From Periplaneta americana (taxonomy: Eukaryota; Arthropoda; Insecta; Blattodea; Blattidae): a stretch of 64,000 nt of DNA. The notes beneath the pieces were generated by a model. It worked only from the letters and a program-made list of their open reading frames with translations. It did no database searches and had not been told where the DNA came from. Both the position numbers and the translations under genes were made by a program. The first letter of the stretch is position 1. Each line of letters opens with the position of its first letter. Below are positions 32,140 to 43,857 of the stretch, piece by piece. The stretch is taken from the NCBI RefSeq assembly GCF_040183065.1, contig NC_091126.1:146904204-146968203 (forward strand). Direction: 5' to 3'.

Positions 32140-34640
32140 GTTTCTTTAATACATTTTGGGAAAATTATGTAGCCCTAAAAATGATCACCAATAATTTCTG
32201 TCGTCATCGACTTCTTTAAGTCAAGTGGGAAGAGATACACTAATTAATACTCGTGGAAGCTTCTAATAAGATTGAAATAGATATACAAACCAGAACAGTA
32301 ATTTTATTCATACTTTCCAACTACTGTATAATATATGGCTAACGTTATCCAATCACTATGCATTCCACTCTTAAATGAATGTAGGACGGGAATATGAGCA
32401 AAATATTAACGTTTGAGTTAAATAAAATCGCAATAAATTCAATTTTAATTTACAGCCTAGTTAATATTTATATTTCTTTCAAATGAAACTCACTGTCTTT
32501 TCTATATTTTTTTACAACTGGAATTATTGCATAACGTTAATATTATAAACAAAAACTTGAACGATGGAATATTAGGTAAAATAAATAAGAATGAAATGAG
32601 TATAAAAGGGTTACGTAGATTTAATTACTGAATTTTTAAAATAATATTTGTAACTTTATGAACGAAAGACAAAATAGAGCGCAATAACATGTTTCATCCT
32701 CATGGAGTTTTAACATGGAAAACGCGTAACATAGCCGTGAAGTGCAAACAGAATCATTCAATAAGGAAAGCCCTGTCAACGATATTGGTTAAAGTAAAAT
32801 CGGCATTGTCACTTTGAAGTAATTTATCGTCTTTATTTGATTATATTATCATTTAAGAGTATATTTTTCTTCTAGAGCAAGATGTTACGACAGAAATAGT
32901 GGAATAAAATTGACATTACGTGAAAATACAAAATAAAAAAAAAGTCAAGCAATAAGCGGGGATCGAACACGGTAGCTTTTGTTCCGTAGACACAGTAACT
33001 TCTGCTCCGTAAGTACAAACGAGGAGGCGAGACCTGGCATGTTAGCTGTGCGAGAAAGGAAAGAATGAGCTATCAGAAAAAGTTTGTTTCATTATAGTTG
33101 ATATTGTACGAATCTACCAACACGGATGTTCATCTCAGACTAAATTCTAAAGCCTATCTTCCTCCTCCATACGCATTGGTGATACAGCCACGGTACATGA
33201 TAAGGTCACAGAGCAGGTCTTGCCTCCTCTAGTACTGCGTGTTCAGTTCAAAGTGTGTTATGACTCGCTGCATGCCGTCATGTGGCTAGCCGATGAGCCT
33301 AGAGAACTCAATCTTCCTACACTTCCGAAAAGGCGTATTACCTACGTGCCAGAGAAGTCGCCTGGCAAGTACAGCGTTCATTCTGAAGAGTACTTACCGA
33401 TACGTACGGTATTGCCGGTAGTGGCAGGAATGTGAACTGTTTGGAAACACGTACTGAGGTGAGTTTTTTAATTTATGAGGAGAGGGTTAAGACGATTACT
33501 TAGGTATTTGTTGACATTAACTTCGACGCTCAACATGGACACGGAGCATTTTATTTGTGCTGTGGAATGTTGCCGTTACCGATGATAACAAATACCCTGC
33601 GTACGATTTTCCCGCGCAAAATACAGTTAGAAAGAGGTTATGGTAGCACACAGACCGTACAGACCGCCATCTGTTGCTACAACGTTCAAGTTATACCGTA
33701 CACTTTCTCAAGTTCAGATTGAACGCCTTCAATAATAGGCAACTTCTCTGACATAAAAGCTGAAACTCGCTTCAAATTGCTGACTCACAACAGTGACGTC
33801 ATGACACACTTTGAAATGAACACCCAGTATAGTTGAGCATTATGCCAATGAGCAACCGCAACACTTCAATTCAAGCCTTTGTCAATATCCTTTCCACGGT
33901 ATGCGCGGTGAAAATTGCGGGCACCTAAAAACTCATTTGTTGTTAAATTCGTGTATTTGGAAGTTTTGTGAGTTATATTATCATCTAAATTAGAAACATA
34001 ACGACAGAATATTGTTAGATTCGTTCTAAAAGCGTGTGATGGAATCCTAAAGCTAGAACGCTGGAACATTTCCGTACAGCTGTACTGCATGGGCGCTATG
34101 AAGACGTTTCTAAGCAGGTCAGTTTTTCTTACCATGAGTGGCGATTCCTCCATGAAGGATATGAGGATGATCCTACAGTTTAATTTCGTGCCTCTGAGGA
34201 TAGAAAATATAGCCTATGTTAACTCCTGCGAAAAACATTTTAATTATAGATTCTGTCTTAGCTTCTACTTCCTGTCGTGAGTTGTCGCCACTGTACAGCT
34301 CAGAAATAATTTCCGAGGAACCTACCAAATATCTTACAGCAAACGGTATTTCTAACAGTGAAGTTATGGACAGGAGAGTGTGCGGAGAGCGGGGTATGGC
34401 TTGAGTTTAACCGCGTTTGAGGATATGACCGTGTATCCTAACACTACGACCCTCCTTTCTGGATGTTGGAGACCCTATCAGAGATTACAATAAGAATTTT
34501 CAAGTACCCTTATAGCCTCCTTAAATGCATTTCATTGGTCATTTTAAAAGAATAGAATAATAATTTAAAATGATATAATGTAAAAAATAAAATGAATAAA
34601 AAACAAAATTACGGAAAAATAAATAAAATAAGCTATAATA
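32140..34640. other. Mostly unassigned interval
   Basis: Apart from the tRNA-like fragment at 32936, it holds a 71-aa frame at 33220-33435 (LPKRRITYVPEKSPGKYSVH) and a stretch near 34090 reading GRYEDVSKQVSFSYHEWRFL on +. Neither is recognised; both may be repeat-derived. Confidence 0.35.
32936..33036 (-). mobile_element. tRNA-like SINE head fragment
   Basis: The - strand has a B-box match GTTCGATCCCCGCTTATTGC about 50 bp after a weak A-box region. No tail module recognised. Confidence 0.35.
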
Positions 34641-34649
34641 AATACAAGA

Positions 34650-34785
34650 ATTAACAGGACTTTCAGATGACAGGACAGCCGAAAGAATATCTGAAGTCGT
34701 ATTTGATAATTTAGAAGAATTTAACTGTAGCAAGAAATTAATTGTGCAAACGTACGACGGACCATCGGTAAATATCAGGCAGTAG
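34650..34785 (+). pseudogene. ZMYM1/TTF-type hAT transposase fragment
   Basis: LSDDRTAERISEVVFDNLEE then FNCSKKLIVQTYDGPSVNI and a stop. The K-L-I-x-Q-T-Y-D-G motif is typical of the DUF4371 region of ZMYM1-like hAT transposases. Isolated piece. Confidence 0.6.
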
Positions 34786-34901
34786 ACTACAATTGCTTAG
34801 AAGCCATCTTCGCAACTAAAATGGGGAGAAGAATCGAACTCCACTATTAATAAATTGCCAGTTTCAGAATGGTGAGTCAACGACTAACATAGGTCTACTT
34901 G

Positions 34902-34904
<3 letters not shown>

Positions 34905-34982
<78 letters not shown>
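34905..34982. repeat. (ATT)n microsatellite
   Basis: About 25 uninterrupted repeats; gives a poly-Leu frame. Confidence 0.95.
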
Positions 34983-34989
34983 GTTTCTG

Positions 34990-36625
34990 TCTTAGTCATC
35001 AGTCGTCAATCTCATATCCTACATATAAAAAATATCACGAGTCGCCACTGCTTTCCAAGAGTATATGTCAGTACTGTGGAGCTGCTTACCATTACAGAAA
35101 AATATGGCCACGTTTAGCCTGAATGCAAACCTGCAGTCGCTCCGCCGTGTCGTAGACTGCCGGTATTCTTTAGCCCTTTGCAGCAGAAATTAATTTTTTG
35201 TTTTTCATTTCATGGATCATAACAAAGCTTCAATCAATTTTTTTCAACATTTTAACTCTATACACAATTTCAAAACATAGATGTCACCTCTATGTATACT
35301 CAAGAAGTGGTTCCTTGGTGGAATATCTGTGCCATAAAATTTATAAAGAAAGAAAAGGGTAATTCTTCTGAACAATCACTATGCTGTAAAGGGTTAAAAG
35401 ATACCAGGCGTTTATCGGAAATGTTCATAGCCGTCTTGGATACGCTTACGAAGTATTTCAATGTTGAGAATGAATGTTAATCGTCTTCAAGTGGCCCCAT
35501 AAATAAAAGTCCAGATGATTTCGGTCTGGAGAACGCACGGGACAGTCACAGCATACCTAGTAAAGAAGTCGAAAGAGAGTGCGTAAGTACAGTTCGGTTA
35601 GGTTTAACTAGGCAATAAGGACACATGGAAAAATAGGTATGTGAAATTTTCTCTATGTTCTTATGTCTGCTGTCCACCGATCCAGTGGATCTCACATATT
35701 ACAAAAGACCCCTGTATTAGAAAGTATGCGTCACATTCGTGATTTTATCATCTGAATGATAAAAAACAGGTATATGCGTGAAAATGTGGGACTTAATTAT
35801 GTAGCATCACAATACTTTCCTTTGCAATTTTTTTAAGATAGGTAATATGTGGCTCATAAATTGCGCTTGCAGTGTGGGGTTAACGATTAACAGTAGAGAC
35901 ACTCGCGGTGTTCTTATTGGTATTCCTTGTCACTCTTTATTCGTCTTTAAATGGGCATGCGGACAAAAGAGCCGTGCTCGCCAACTAGCAATTTTACTGA
36001 AACAGCTCCCATCAACTGGAATGTGTGATTCGTGTCGATGCTGTAAATGAACTTTAACGTGCAAAAGTCGACTCGAAACGAATGGAAGTTACAGGTGCGC
36101 TTTTGATTATAATTACATCATCTAAAACACGCAAACCGTAATCGTTTCGACGATACTTAATGAAGGTGCGTGAGGGCCGGCGTTAAGATCAGCAAACAGC
36201 GCATCTGCGCCCGCAGTTCGTGTGACAACTGCAAGGGGACGGACGCGCAGTAAGTAGAATTCAGTGTTAAATGGTTTTATTAAAATTCGGCAGCTTACTG
36301 GAAGGCACACCTATAGCACACTTAAGTAACAGCAAAATTGTAAATACCGGTATTAACTTTATGCTAATTTTTCTATTGAACTCTTTACGTCCCGAAACCA
36401 ACTTGTCTGAAGAAGCCTTCCACACGTGGTTTGTTACAGAATTTAACGCAGACCCACACGATTTATTTATATAAATATATTAATTATCACATTGATATTT
36501 AGTGCTATTTGTATGTACGGGTTTCACACAAAGACATGGAACATCACAAAATATATCAATAACTAAGAAGTGTTACCTCATATCTACAAAAATGGTTATT
36601 TAGTTTAACAATATATTTATTTTTT
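34990..36625. other. Unassigned interval
   Basis: Frames at 35292, 35847 and 36271 (67 aa, TPIAHLSNSKIVNTGINF) are unrecognised. No inverted repeat seen. Confidence 0.35.
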
Positions 36626-36628
36626 TAG

Positions 36629-36877
36629 TTGTTATTTAACGACGCTTTATCAACTACTCGTTATTTAGCGTCGATGGGATTGGTGATAGCGAGATGGTAT
36701 TTGACGAAATGAGGCCCAGGATTCGCCATATATTACCTAACATTCGCTTTAAGGTTGGGGAAAACCTCGGAAAAAACCAAACCAGGTAATCAGCCCAAGC
36801 GGGAATCGAACACACGCCCGAACGCAACTGTACATCGGCAGGCAAGCGCTTCAACCATCTGAGCTACGCCGGCGGTC
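36629..36877 (-). mobile_element. SINE family B
   Basis: On the - strand a tRNA-like head (GGCGTAGCTCAGATGGTTGA, then B box GTTCGATTCCC) leads into GGTTTTTTCCGAGGTTTTCC and a tail with GACGCT...AGCGTC and GTTAAATAAC. Followed downstream by (ATT)n. Confidence 0.83.
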
Positions 36878-36883
36878 GTTGTA

Positions 36884-36884
<1 letters not shown>

Positions 36885-36934
<50 letters not shown>
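36885..36934. repeat. (ATT)n microsatellite after SINE B
   Basis: About 16 repeats beginning 8 bp beyond the SINE head. Confidence 0.93.
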
Positions 36935-37154
36935 GTTCACAAAATTGTAAATTTAACTAATATTTTGTCCTCGAGTAAAAAATCTTGCAGTTTTTTATTC
37001 ACCTGCAAATTTGCAGATACAGTACGAGGTATCTTCTTCTTAGCCACTGATATATTTTACGGAGATAATGCCTCGTAAATAATATTCGTGCGACACTGTA
37101 GTTCACCGCTATACAGCATACCAAGAACCAGGAATAATATATTATTTAAAAATG

Positions 37155-37279
37155 CTTTAAACCGCAGACACGATACCTCCATGCTGGTTGGATGATCGTC
37201 AACCTCTGCTTCGGCATTCGGACGTGAGACCAGCAGCCGGTTGGTCGGTCTGGGTCTTTCATGGGCTGTAGCGCCACTG

Positions 37280-37349
<70 letters not shown>
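37155..37349 (+). mobile_element. Probable retroelement 3-prime end with (ATT)n tail
   Basis: DTIPPCWLDDRQPLLRHSD-type reading followed by GGTCGGTCTGGGTCTTTCAT, GGGCTGTAGCGCCACTGATT and (ATT)n at 37278-37349. A unique segment grading into an ATT tail suggests the 3-prime end of a LINE or SINE. Family not established. Confidence 0.45.
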
Positions 37350-37350
<1 letters not shown>

Positions 37351-38263
37351 ACCGCAGAGGCTATTCAGCGTTGAAATTTAACATGAACGGGCTATTCTGT
37401 ATGTAATCGAACATCAAAAAGCTAGACATTTTTTGTACTTCAATTTTTTCCTATACATAAAGAGTATCGAGCAAAAATAAATCTACAAAATTTCACTATC
37501 GAAAGTCCAACAGTATTAGCGTTATCCAGTAACAAGTTTAGCGTGTTCAGTCACTTTCAATGCTCGGAACTCGGGACTACTTTATTGCAGAACATTGAAT
37601 CGAAGATCATTTTGAACTTACATTTGGTGGTTTATATTAAGGTATAATTATTTTTATGTTATACAGCGGAACTAATGTCCCTATTTTACTTACTTTCAGC
37701 GTCTTTGACAATTTAAACAAATAAAAAAATTATTAAAAGGGATTAGAAATTATTTTCTTAGTGGCACGGTAATAATATTGGAGGGTAGAGAATACAATAT
37801 TTTCAAACGCCGGAGATTTGAAGTGCTCAAAGAAAATCGTTTCTTATGGATTCAATAAGAACATGTCTGTGATAAGCTTGGTTGTTTCACATGCAAGCCG
37901 GCAGCCTCAAACGTGTTCATAACGCGGGTTTTAGATACACCTAACTGAAGAGACGCATTAATTTACATTACCTAATTGTGCCGCTGACGACAAAGTTCAA
38001 CATGCAGTATTCTACGTTATCTACTAGAATTTAACTCTATTTTTCCCTTAATGTGTGATCACTGTCGCATGTGAGAGCGTAATGAACACATGAAACAATT
38101 TAGTGGCGTTCAAATACACAAGCTATCCAATGTTAATTTCTTCCTTTCATCCATTTTCTTTCTTTCGTTTTCTTCTTTCATTCTCTCTTTGTCCTATCCC
38201 CTTTTAATGCCGTTTTACAAGTCACTGCGGCGTAGGTTGGGCAATTTCATTTGATCAGGATTA
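37350..38263. other. Unassigned interval
   Basis: Pyrimidine-rich TTTCTTTC tract at 38140-38200; nothing else supported. Confidence 0.4.
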
Positions 38264-38271
38264 GAAATAAC

Positions 38272-39113
38272 CAGTGGCGTAGCATGAAATTTTGAGCAGG
38301 GGAAGCTAACTCCATTTGTCTTGCATGCAATATGAGAAAACGTATTACAAAAATACAGTCTTAAAATAAATAGTAGTCAATTTCAAGTCAGCAGTCGAAG
38401 ATTGGTTGGAACATCGTAAGTAACACCAATAAGGCATGACCTCAAATGATACGTAGTAAAATATGATTTCACGGTTTACACATATCTCTTAACAGACACG
38501 TATACATATAACATTAGCTCACTCCCTGTCATACTTAGAGAAATCACAATATTAGTATCATTACGTAAGTATGCGTCTGTCTTTTGGTTGTGTCCTTCAT
38601 TGACAGCAAGGGAGTCGGTCATTTGTTTTTTAAATCACACTTTTGTTCGTAAGTCAGTCTTCATAATACAATTGTCCTAAAAAAAATTCAAGTAAATTAG
38701 TGTCAGGAACTGTTATTTCGCTCATTATTTATTATATCAACCACAATGCACACTAACACTTCAAGTGAACACAACTGACGAAAAGGGATAACTCGGAAAC
38801 TACTTATTTTAAATGTTAAAGCTAGCTTCTTGCGAGCCTTGCGACTAGGGTAGTTTAGTTAGAAAGGGATGGAAAATCTCCGGGGTGGATTACACAGAAG
38901 AAACCAGTCTGCTTGGAAGCTGGTGTGTGCAGGCTTCTTGTTTACTGCTGCATCACAAATCATCCTGAGCTGCCGCATCACAATATTTAACGCGTAAATA
39001 TAAATTCTATTAAAATTAATAAATCATTTTCTCCATAAACTGCAGGTTTATTATGAAATTATTATTAACTGGGGAAGCTAAGCTTTTTAGCTTACATTGA
39101 CGCTACGCCACTG
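38272..39113. mobile_element. hAT-type non-autonomous transposon
   Basis: Ends CAGTGGCGTAGC in inverted orientation and an 8-bp duplication GAAATAAC/GAAATGAC (38264-38271 and 39114-39121, one mismatch). CAGTGGCG-type ends and an 8-bp target are typical of hAT. 842 bp, no transposase recognised. Confidence 0.82.
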
Positions 39114-39231
39114 GAAATGACATTCACAGTGTGTGATCGTCACGAAGCAGGACTGTCCGAAAACATTACAGGTAAACCACAAGTCAAGGGAACAACACTC
39201 AGTCCGTTGGAACGAAGATCAATATTTGTCA

Positions 39232-39288
39232 AAGTCGGGAATCAAACCACGAAAAACTGAATTGCAATTCAGAACCACAGCTACGCAC
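39232..39288 (-). mobile_element. Degenerate tRNA-like fragment
   Basis: The - strand GTGCGTAGCTGTGGTTCTGA and a drifted B box GGTTTGATTCCCG at tRNA-like spacing. Probably a SINE-head relic. Confidence 0.33.
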
Positions 39289-39299
39289 CCCACGATAAT

Positions 39300-40165
39300 A
39301 ACGTACATATAAACTAAATCTGAACAACGATCGAGAAAGCAAGACTAATAGCGACCGCAAAGCCAAAAACCCGCACGACAATGTTGCCTACGTCGCGTCG
39401 TTGATGTAAAGACTGCTTGTGAGTGTTTCAAGACATCGGGAGTGATCAACTCACGAACGTCAAGCAGCTTTGAATCGTCACACTGGTTTATACCAGATTG
39501 AACTTTTATCTGTTTTGGCAACTGTTATATAGGCCTATGTATAAATAATCAAGTGGCCTATTTGATACATCATCTCTACCTTTCAGTGTATAATAATCCG
39601 TTCCCCAATCTTTATTTAATTACTAGGCCGTTATTAAAAGGCTAGGAATTTTTTCGCATATTTGAGATCAATTGTACGCTTTATTTAACGTTATGTTATA
39701 TGTTTCTTAGAAATGCAAATTTATTCGAGAATTTTTTTTCTATGTATGTAACCATAGGTAATATCCGATAATAGAACCAGAATATTTTGATAACTAAGAT
39801 ACTGTTTTGTTTTGTCTTTTTGTCTCAAACATCTCTAATATTATTTATTTCAATGATGTATGTTATTCAAAGTTACGATATCTTTCCACGCCGACCAAAT
39901 GCTATTTCGAGAATGATGAGCAAGACTCGTAGCGCACGAGAGTTAGATACGAGACTCGAAAGACAAGTGGAACGAACACAGCGAGCGACAGCGGCAATTA
40001 GTTTTGTTCATCACTAATATACATATATTTTTCCGGAGTTTTCCTCCACCTAGCAGAACATGTTAAAAACAGTTCCTATTTTAAGGGTAGGACTTTATGG
40101 AAAACCATCCAAATGCCATTGATTACATCAAGGCATGCCTTCCCATATAATGTACTGCATTCTTA
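39300..40165. other. Unassigned interval
   Basis: A 76-aa frame 39787-40017 ends in a basic stretch (SKTRSARELDTRLERQVERT). No family recognised. Confidence 0.35.
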
Positions 40166-40169
40166 TAAT

Positions 40170-40170
40170 G

Positions 40171-40221
<51 letters not shown>

Positions 40222-40265
40222 TTTAACATTACTACTACCACTACAACTACCACCACCACCACCAC
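40170..40265. repeat. (ATT)n then (ACT)/(CAC)n microsatellites
   Basis: ATT array 40170-40219 followed by ACTACT and CACCACCACC repeats. Confidence 0.92.
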
Positions 40266-40414
40266 TCAGTAAAACCTCCGCCGTCACAACCATAATAAAT
40301 CATTTTCACACATTTCTAGGCTAGAAAAATAAGAATAATCATGAATTTAACATATTATTGAGTTACAATTATAAAGATTGTGACGCTAGTCAAGCGTTTC
40401 GAGTGAATAACACC

Positions 40415-40465
<51 letters not shown>
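40415..40465. repeat. (ATT)n microsatellite
   Basis: About 17 repeats directly before SINE-like repeat F. Confidence 0.93.
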
Positions 40466-40786
40466 GAGCAGTAGTTAACACGTTCAACTTGTGCTCCGCG
40501 GGTCCGGGATTCGAGCCAAGGACTTGCGTTTTTTGTGGTATACCAAGTCTCTCCGAACGAATGCCGGGATAGTAGGCCTACCAATTAAAAGAGCCAATAA
40601 CCGTTTCCTTCCCAATCCCAAAATACTTAATAATATAATTACACATGTCTTCTCACCTTCCGCGACAGGCCGGCCACCTATCCGAGACGTATCCCAACTG
40701 GCTGAGTGTGCTCCCCTCTGTGGAAAGAAAAGAGTATTAGAGACAACTGCTGGAAAGGAGAGAGGCCTAATAAATATTACCACCAC
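40466..40786 (+). mobile_element. SINE-like repeat F between two (ATT)n arrays
   Basis: Starts with a tRNA-like GAGCAGTAGTTAACACGTTC and a B-box-like GGGATTCGAGCC at 40505, then about 270 bp of non-coding sequence ending in ACCACCACCC, flanked on both sides by (ATT)n. The A box is weak. The two overlapping frames of 132 and 145 aa here are shadows extended through the microsatellite. Confidence 0.45.
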
Positions 40787-40787
40787 C

Positions 40788-40788
40788 C

Positions 40789-40859
<71 letters not shown>
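40788..40859. repeat. (ATT)n microsatellite
   Basis: About 24 repeats directly after SINE-like repeat F. Confidence 0.95.
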
Positions 40860-41287
40860 TCTCCGCTTAGAATTTTGTACACATTTTATGGTAATGATGG
40901 CAAGAATATTAATTACAATGATGTGTAAAAGAAAAGCATATTCATACAAATATAATTACTTAATAATTATAAACGCATTATGATCAATTGTTGCTTAATT
41001 GAGCAAGATAATAAATTTGTTTGTGGGAGAAATGTAATAAATATACGAAATATCGTAGGCTAGTTTGTTGACGCCAGTCAGCTTATTGTGGTGAGCATCA
41101 TGAGTGCAGTTGAATAAGTTGCGCAATCTATAGGAAGCCGATGGCATACTTAGTACCATGAGTATAGCTGGCATGTCATTAGAACTTGAGTAAAACTATG
41201 ACATATTTTAATCATTAAAAAATAATTACATCATTTTTTGTATCAGAAGGAATGTAAAATAATTCACAACAATGTAGTTTGGGTTAA

Positions 41288-41960
41288 CCTATATCGATTT
41301 AACCTGGTATACCTATGTCCGAAGTATAACGGTTGGGGAGAAATTAAGGGGAAAAGTACTGGAACGTCTTGCGGTTCCGTGTACTATACTTGAAGTGTTA
41401 CGCCAGATCTTTTGCACACCATTTGAGTACCGCAATGCTTGCGCAACAAACACAACTGAATACACGTTCACTTGACACTTAATTCGTGTATTCGCATAGT
41501 GAATACGCAGACATGTTTTTTTATGGATTTTGTGATTACAATGCATTCCAGGCTGTTGAGGTATGCATACGACGTTTTCCCAATGGAAGGTTTCCATCTA
41601 GCTGTGTATTTCCCCGTGTTTACAGGGTGCTATCTGAAACTGGCAAGCTACCAAGAGGTTCATTGATGTCGAAAAGAGAATCGGTACCATCGTCTGATAT
41701 GAATTTATAATTCATGGAATCCTTAAGGGCAAACTTAGTAATATATTGTGTAATTATTTTTTATTACTAAGTTTGTACTTAATTATGAAATAAACTTATT
41801 GGAACAACACAAGATGCAGTATTTTCAATAATATAACATATCACAATGTTCTAAAACGTAGAAATACATCTAGAATGTCTCTCTCCATTTAAAAGTTCGC
41901 CCATCAATAACTTCCCAACCGTTACATTTCGGATATAGGATTCAGGTTAAATCGATAGAG
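41288..41960 (+). mobile_element. TTAA-target TIR element with a DUF4817-like ORF
   Basis: TTAA at 41284-41287 and 41961-41964. Inverted ends share ATCGATTTAACCTG and, further in, GTAACGGTTGGG-like sequence for about 60 bp. 673 bp. It carries the ORF described at 41486-41710. Confidence 0.75.
41486..41710 (+). pseudogene. DUF4817-like helix-turn-helix ORF
   Basis: 74 codons: YSHSEYADMFFYGFCDYNAF, VEVCIRRFPNGRFPSS and FPRVYRVLSETGKLP. The order of Y-x-x-x-E-Y-A-D, G-x-x-x-N-x-x-A, R-F-P-x-x-x-x-P and L-x-E-T-G matches the DUF4817 HTH that accompanies insect transposases. No catalytic part follows before TAA. Confidence 0.55.
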
Positions 41961-41964
41961 TTAA

Positions 41965-42120
41965 TATTTGAGAAAAATTCGCTCCGGCGCCGGGGATCGA
42001 ACCCGGGTCCTTGCTTCTACGTACCAAGCGCTCTGACCACTGAGCTACGCCGAATTCAATCCACAGCACCGGATCGAATCTTCCTCCTTCAGTGTTTCCC
42101 TTTGTGGCCTGACTCCAAGT
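41965..42120 (-). mobile_element. SINE family D
   Basis: The - strand carries GGCGTAGCTCAGTGGTCAGA (A box) and GGGTTCGATCCCC (B box), close to a real tRNA in both boxes. It lies directly beside the TTAA duplication of the element at 41288-41960. I rate it a SINE head rather than a tRNA gene because of the extra CGTAGAAG insert and the shared flanks with 23671-23840. Confidence 0.72.
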
Positions 42121-42372
42121 TAGGCATATATGTTGACGTATATGTATTTAAATAACTAACTATTCATTTCAGTTGAAAACAGTTTAAGTCGCGTAGAATA
42201 GTAGTAGTGTGTCAAAAATAACGTAAAATGTAATATATATATCTGTACCTTCCTGCCTATATCTCATTTCAGAAAGGGCAGGTTCTGTCTGACGCTTTTC
42301 CAATTCACTGCGGCGGGCTAAAGCAAGGAGATGCACTATCACCTTTACTTTTTAATTTTGCTCCAGAATATG

Positions 42373-43852
42373 TATGTATTTATTTACACTGCAAGTGGGC
42401 AAGCACCCGGTGGCAGTGGTATATACAATATTAACAATACACAGTTAAAGTGATAAGCAATACACAATAAAATTTACAATACATAATACAATTTACAACA
42501 CATATACAATTTTATACACAATACAATAAGAATACACAATACAATTTAACACAATAATAATAAAACATAAAATAAAACACCTGATTTTACAACACAACCT
42601 ACATAATTATGTATAGGTCCTACATAAGTTTCAATAGTCTTTCACTTTACTCTCATCTCATTCCCTGTAGTGGCACTATGACGCATTTCACTGACACTTT
42701 AGCACACATCTCACTGACACTCTGTAACACATTTCACTGACACTATAGAACACATTTCATTGACGTTATAAATTATCACTGATCGGAACTGTTCACTGCA
42801 CTGTAAAACCATAACTTCACTGACTCACCTCGCTTCACTGATACAACAGTTCAAATAAGTCAAATAATTGCATTCTTATGCATACTTATAAACAGAACTA
42901 CATTTAAACTAAACGTTTCTAGTCTAAGGCCCTCTTACACGCTATTTTTAAATAATTTACAATTCAAACCAAGGAAGTAAACTCGTAAGGCTAGATAAAT
43001 ACATGTCACCTTAAAAAATTAAATGTTAAATGTCGCCTTAATTTTAATTTTCACTTTATACACAACTCTTTAAATTATTCTTGAATCTCCTTAAGGAAGG
43101 ACAGCCCTCAAAGACCGCTGCAGGTAGGTCATTTCAATCATTTATAGTTCTATTTAAAAATGAGAATTTACCTACATCCGTTTTCTGTTTCCTACATTTG
43201 ATTTTAAAATCATGATCGTTCCTACCATAGTACGTTGGCTTTTCTAACCGAGCCGTTATGTCTACCCATGCTTTCTGACCTAGATGTGCTCTATACAATG
43301 ATGTTATTCTAGTTTTCCTACGTCTGTTTTCCAAAGTTTCCCATTTAAGTTCTTTTATCGTATCGTTCCCATCTTCTCTTTTACCTTTAACAAATTTAGC
43401 TGCCCTATACTAGATTCTTTCTAAGGAATTTATCTGATATATTCTATAGGGATCCCAACACGTAGTTCCGTATTCCATTAACGGTCGCACTAATGTTAGA
43501 TATGCTATTTCCCTCGATTTGGGGCTAGCCTTTCTCAAGATTCTCATAATAAAGTGAAGTGCCCTCCATGCTTTGCCTGTAACATTATCAACATGCTCTC
43601 CCCAAGAAAGTTTGGAGTTTAAATACACTCCTAGGTATTTACAACATTGTTCTTGCGGAATTACAACACCACTGAATTCGTAATTAAGACTAGTTTCCTC
43701 TCGGGTTTTACAAAATGTTATAGATTTACTTTTAGAACCATTTATTTTCATCCTATGCTTTAACGCCCAGTTGTAAATGTTATTCAAGTGTAAATGTTAT
43801 TCAAGGGTAAATGTTATTCAAGGGTAAATGTTATTCAAGCGTAAATGTTATT
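42373..43852 (-). mobile_element. Jockey/CR1-like LINE inserted in the RTE-like LINE
   Basis: Flanked by ATATG (42368-42372 and 43853-43857), exactly at the break in the host LINE reading frame. Inserted on the - strand, 5-truncated, with its 3-prime UTR at 42373-43057 (AATACACAATAC-rich). The 5-prime junction carries a 17-bp tandem repeat. Confidence 0.82.
43058..43787 (-). pseudogene. Jockey/CR1-like reverse transcriptase C-terminus
   Basis: A single frame runs from 43787 with two stops: NWALKHRMKINGSKSKSITF, CCKYLGVYLNSKLSWGEHVD, ILRKASPKSREIAYLTLVRP, LMEYGTTCWDPY, LERI-stop-YRAAKFVKGK, LENRRRKTRITSLYRAHLG, FSFLNRTIND-stop-NDLPAAVFEGCPSLRRFKNN, and TAA near 43058. This is the thumb and C-terminal region of Jockey/CR1-class LINEs (KYLGxxLxxxLxW, YxxxxWDP, xWNDLP). 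Frame preserved with only nonsense changes (Q to TAG, W to TGA), so comparatively young. Confidence 0.85.
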
Positions 43853-43857
43853 ATATG
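43772..43857. repeat. 17-bp tandem repeat at a LINE 5-prime junction
   Basis: Five units of TGTAAATGTTATTCAAG (first base varies; last unit diverges). The first unit is genuine LINE coding sequence (antisense of LNNIYN); the others repeat it outward to the junction. Confidence 0.85.

Noticed and set aside
40484-40928. Overlapping 132-aa and 145-aa frames on opposite strands
   Set aside because: Their length comes from the (ATT)n array at 40788-40859; the rest is a non-coding SINE-like repeat.
41995-42062. Possible functional tRNA gene on the - strand
   Set aside because: A and B boxes are good, but the same extended sequence with flanks occurs at 23671-23840, and a clean cloverleaf with acceptor stem could not be drawn.
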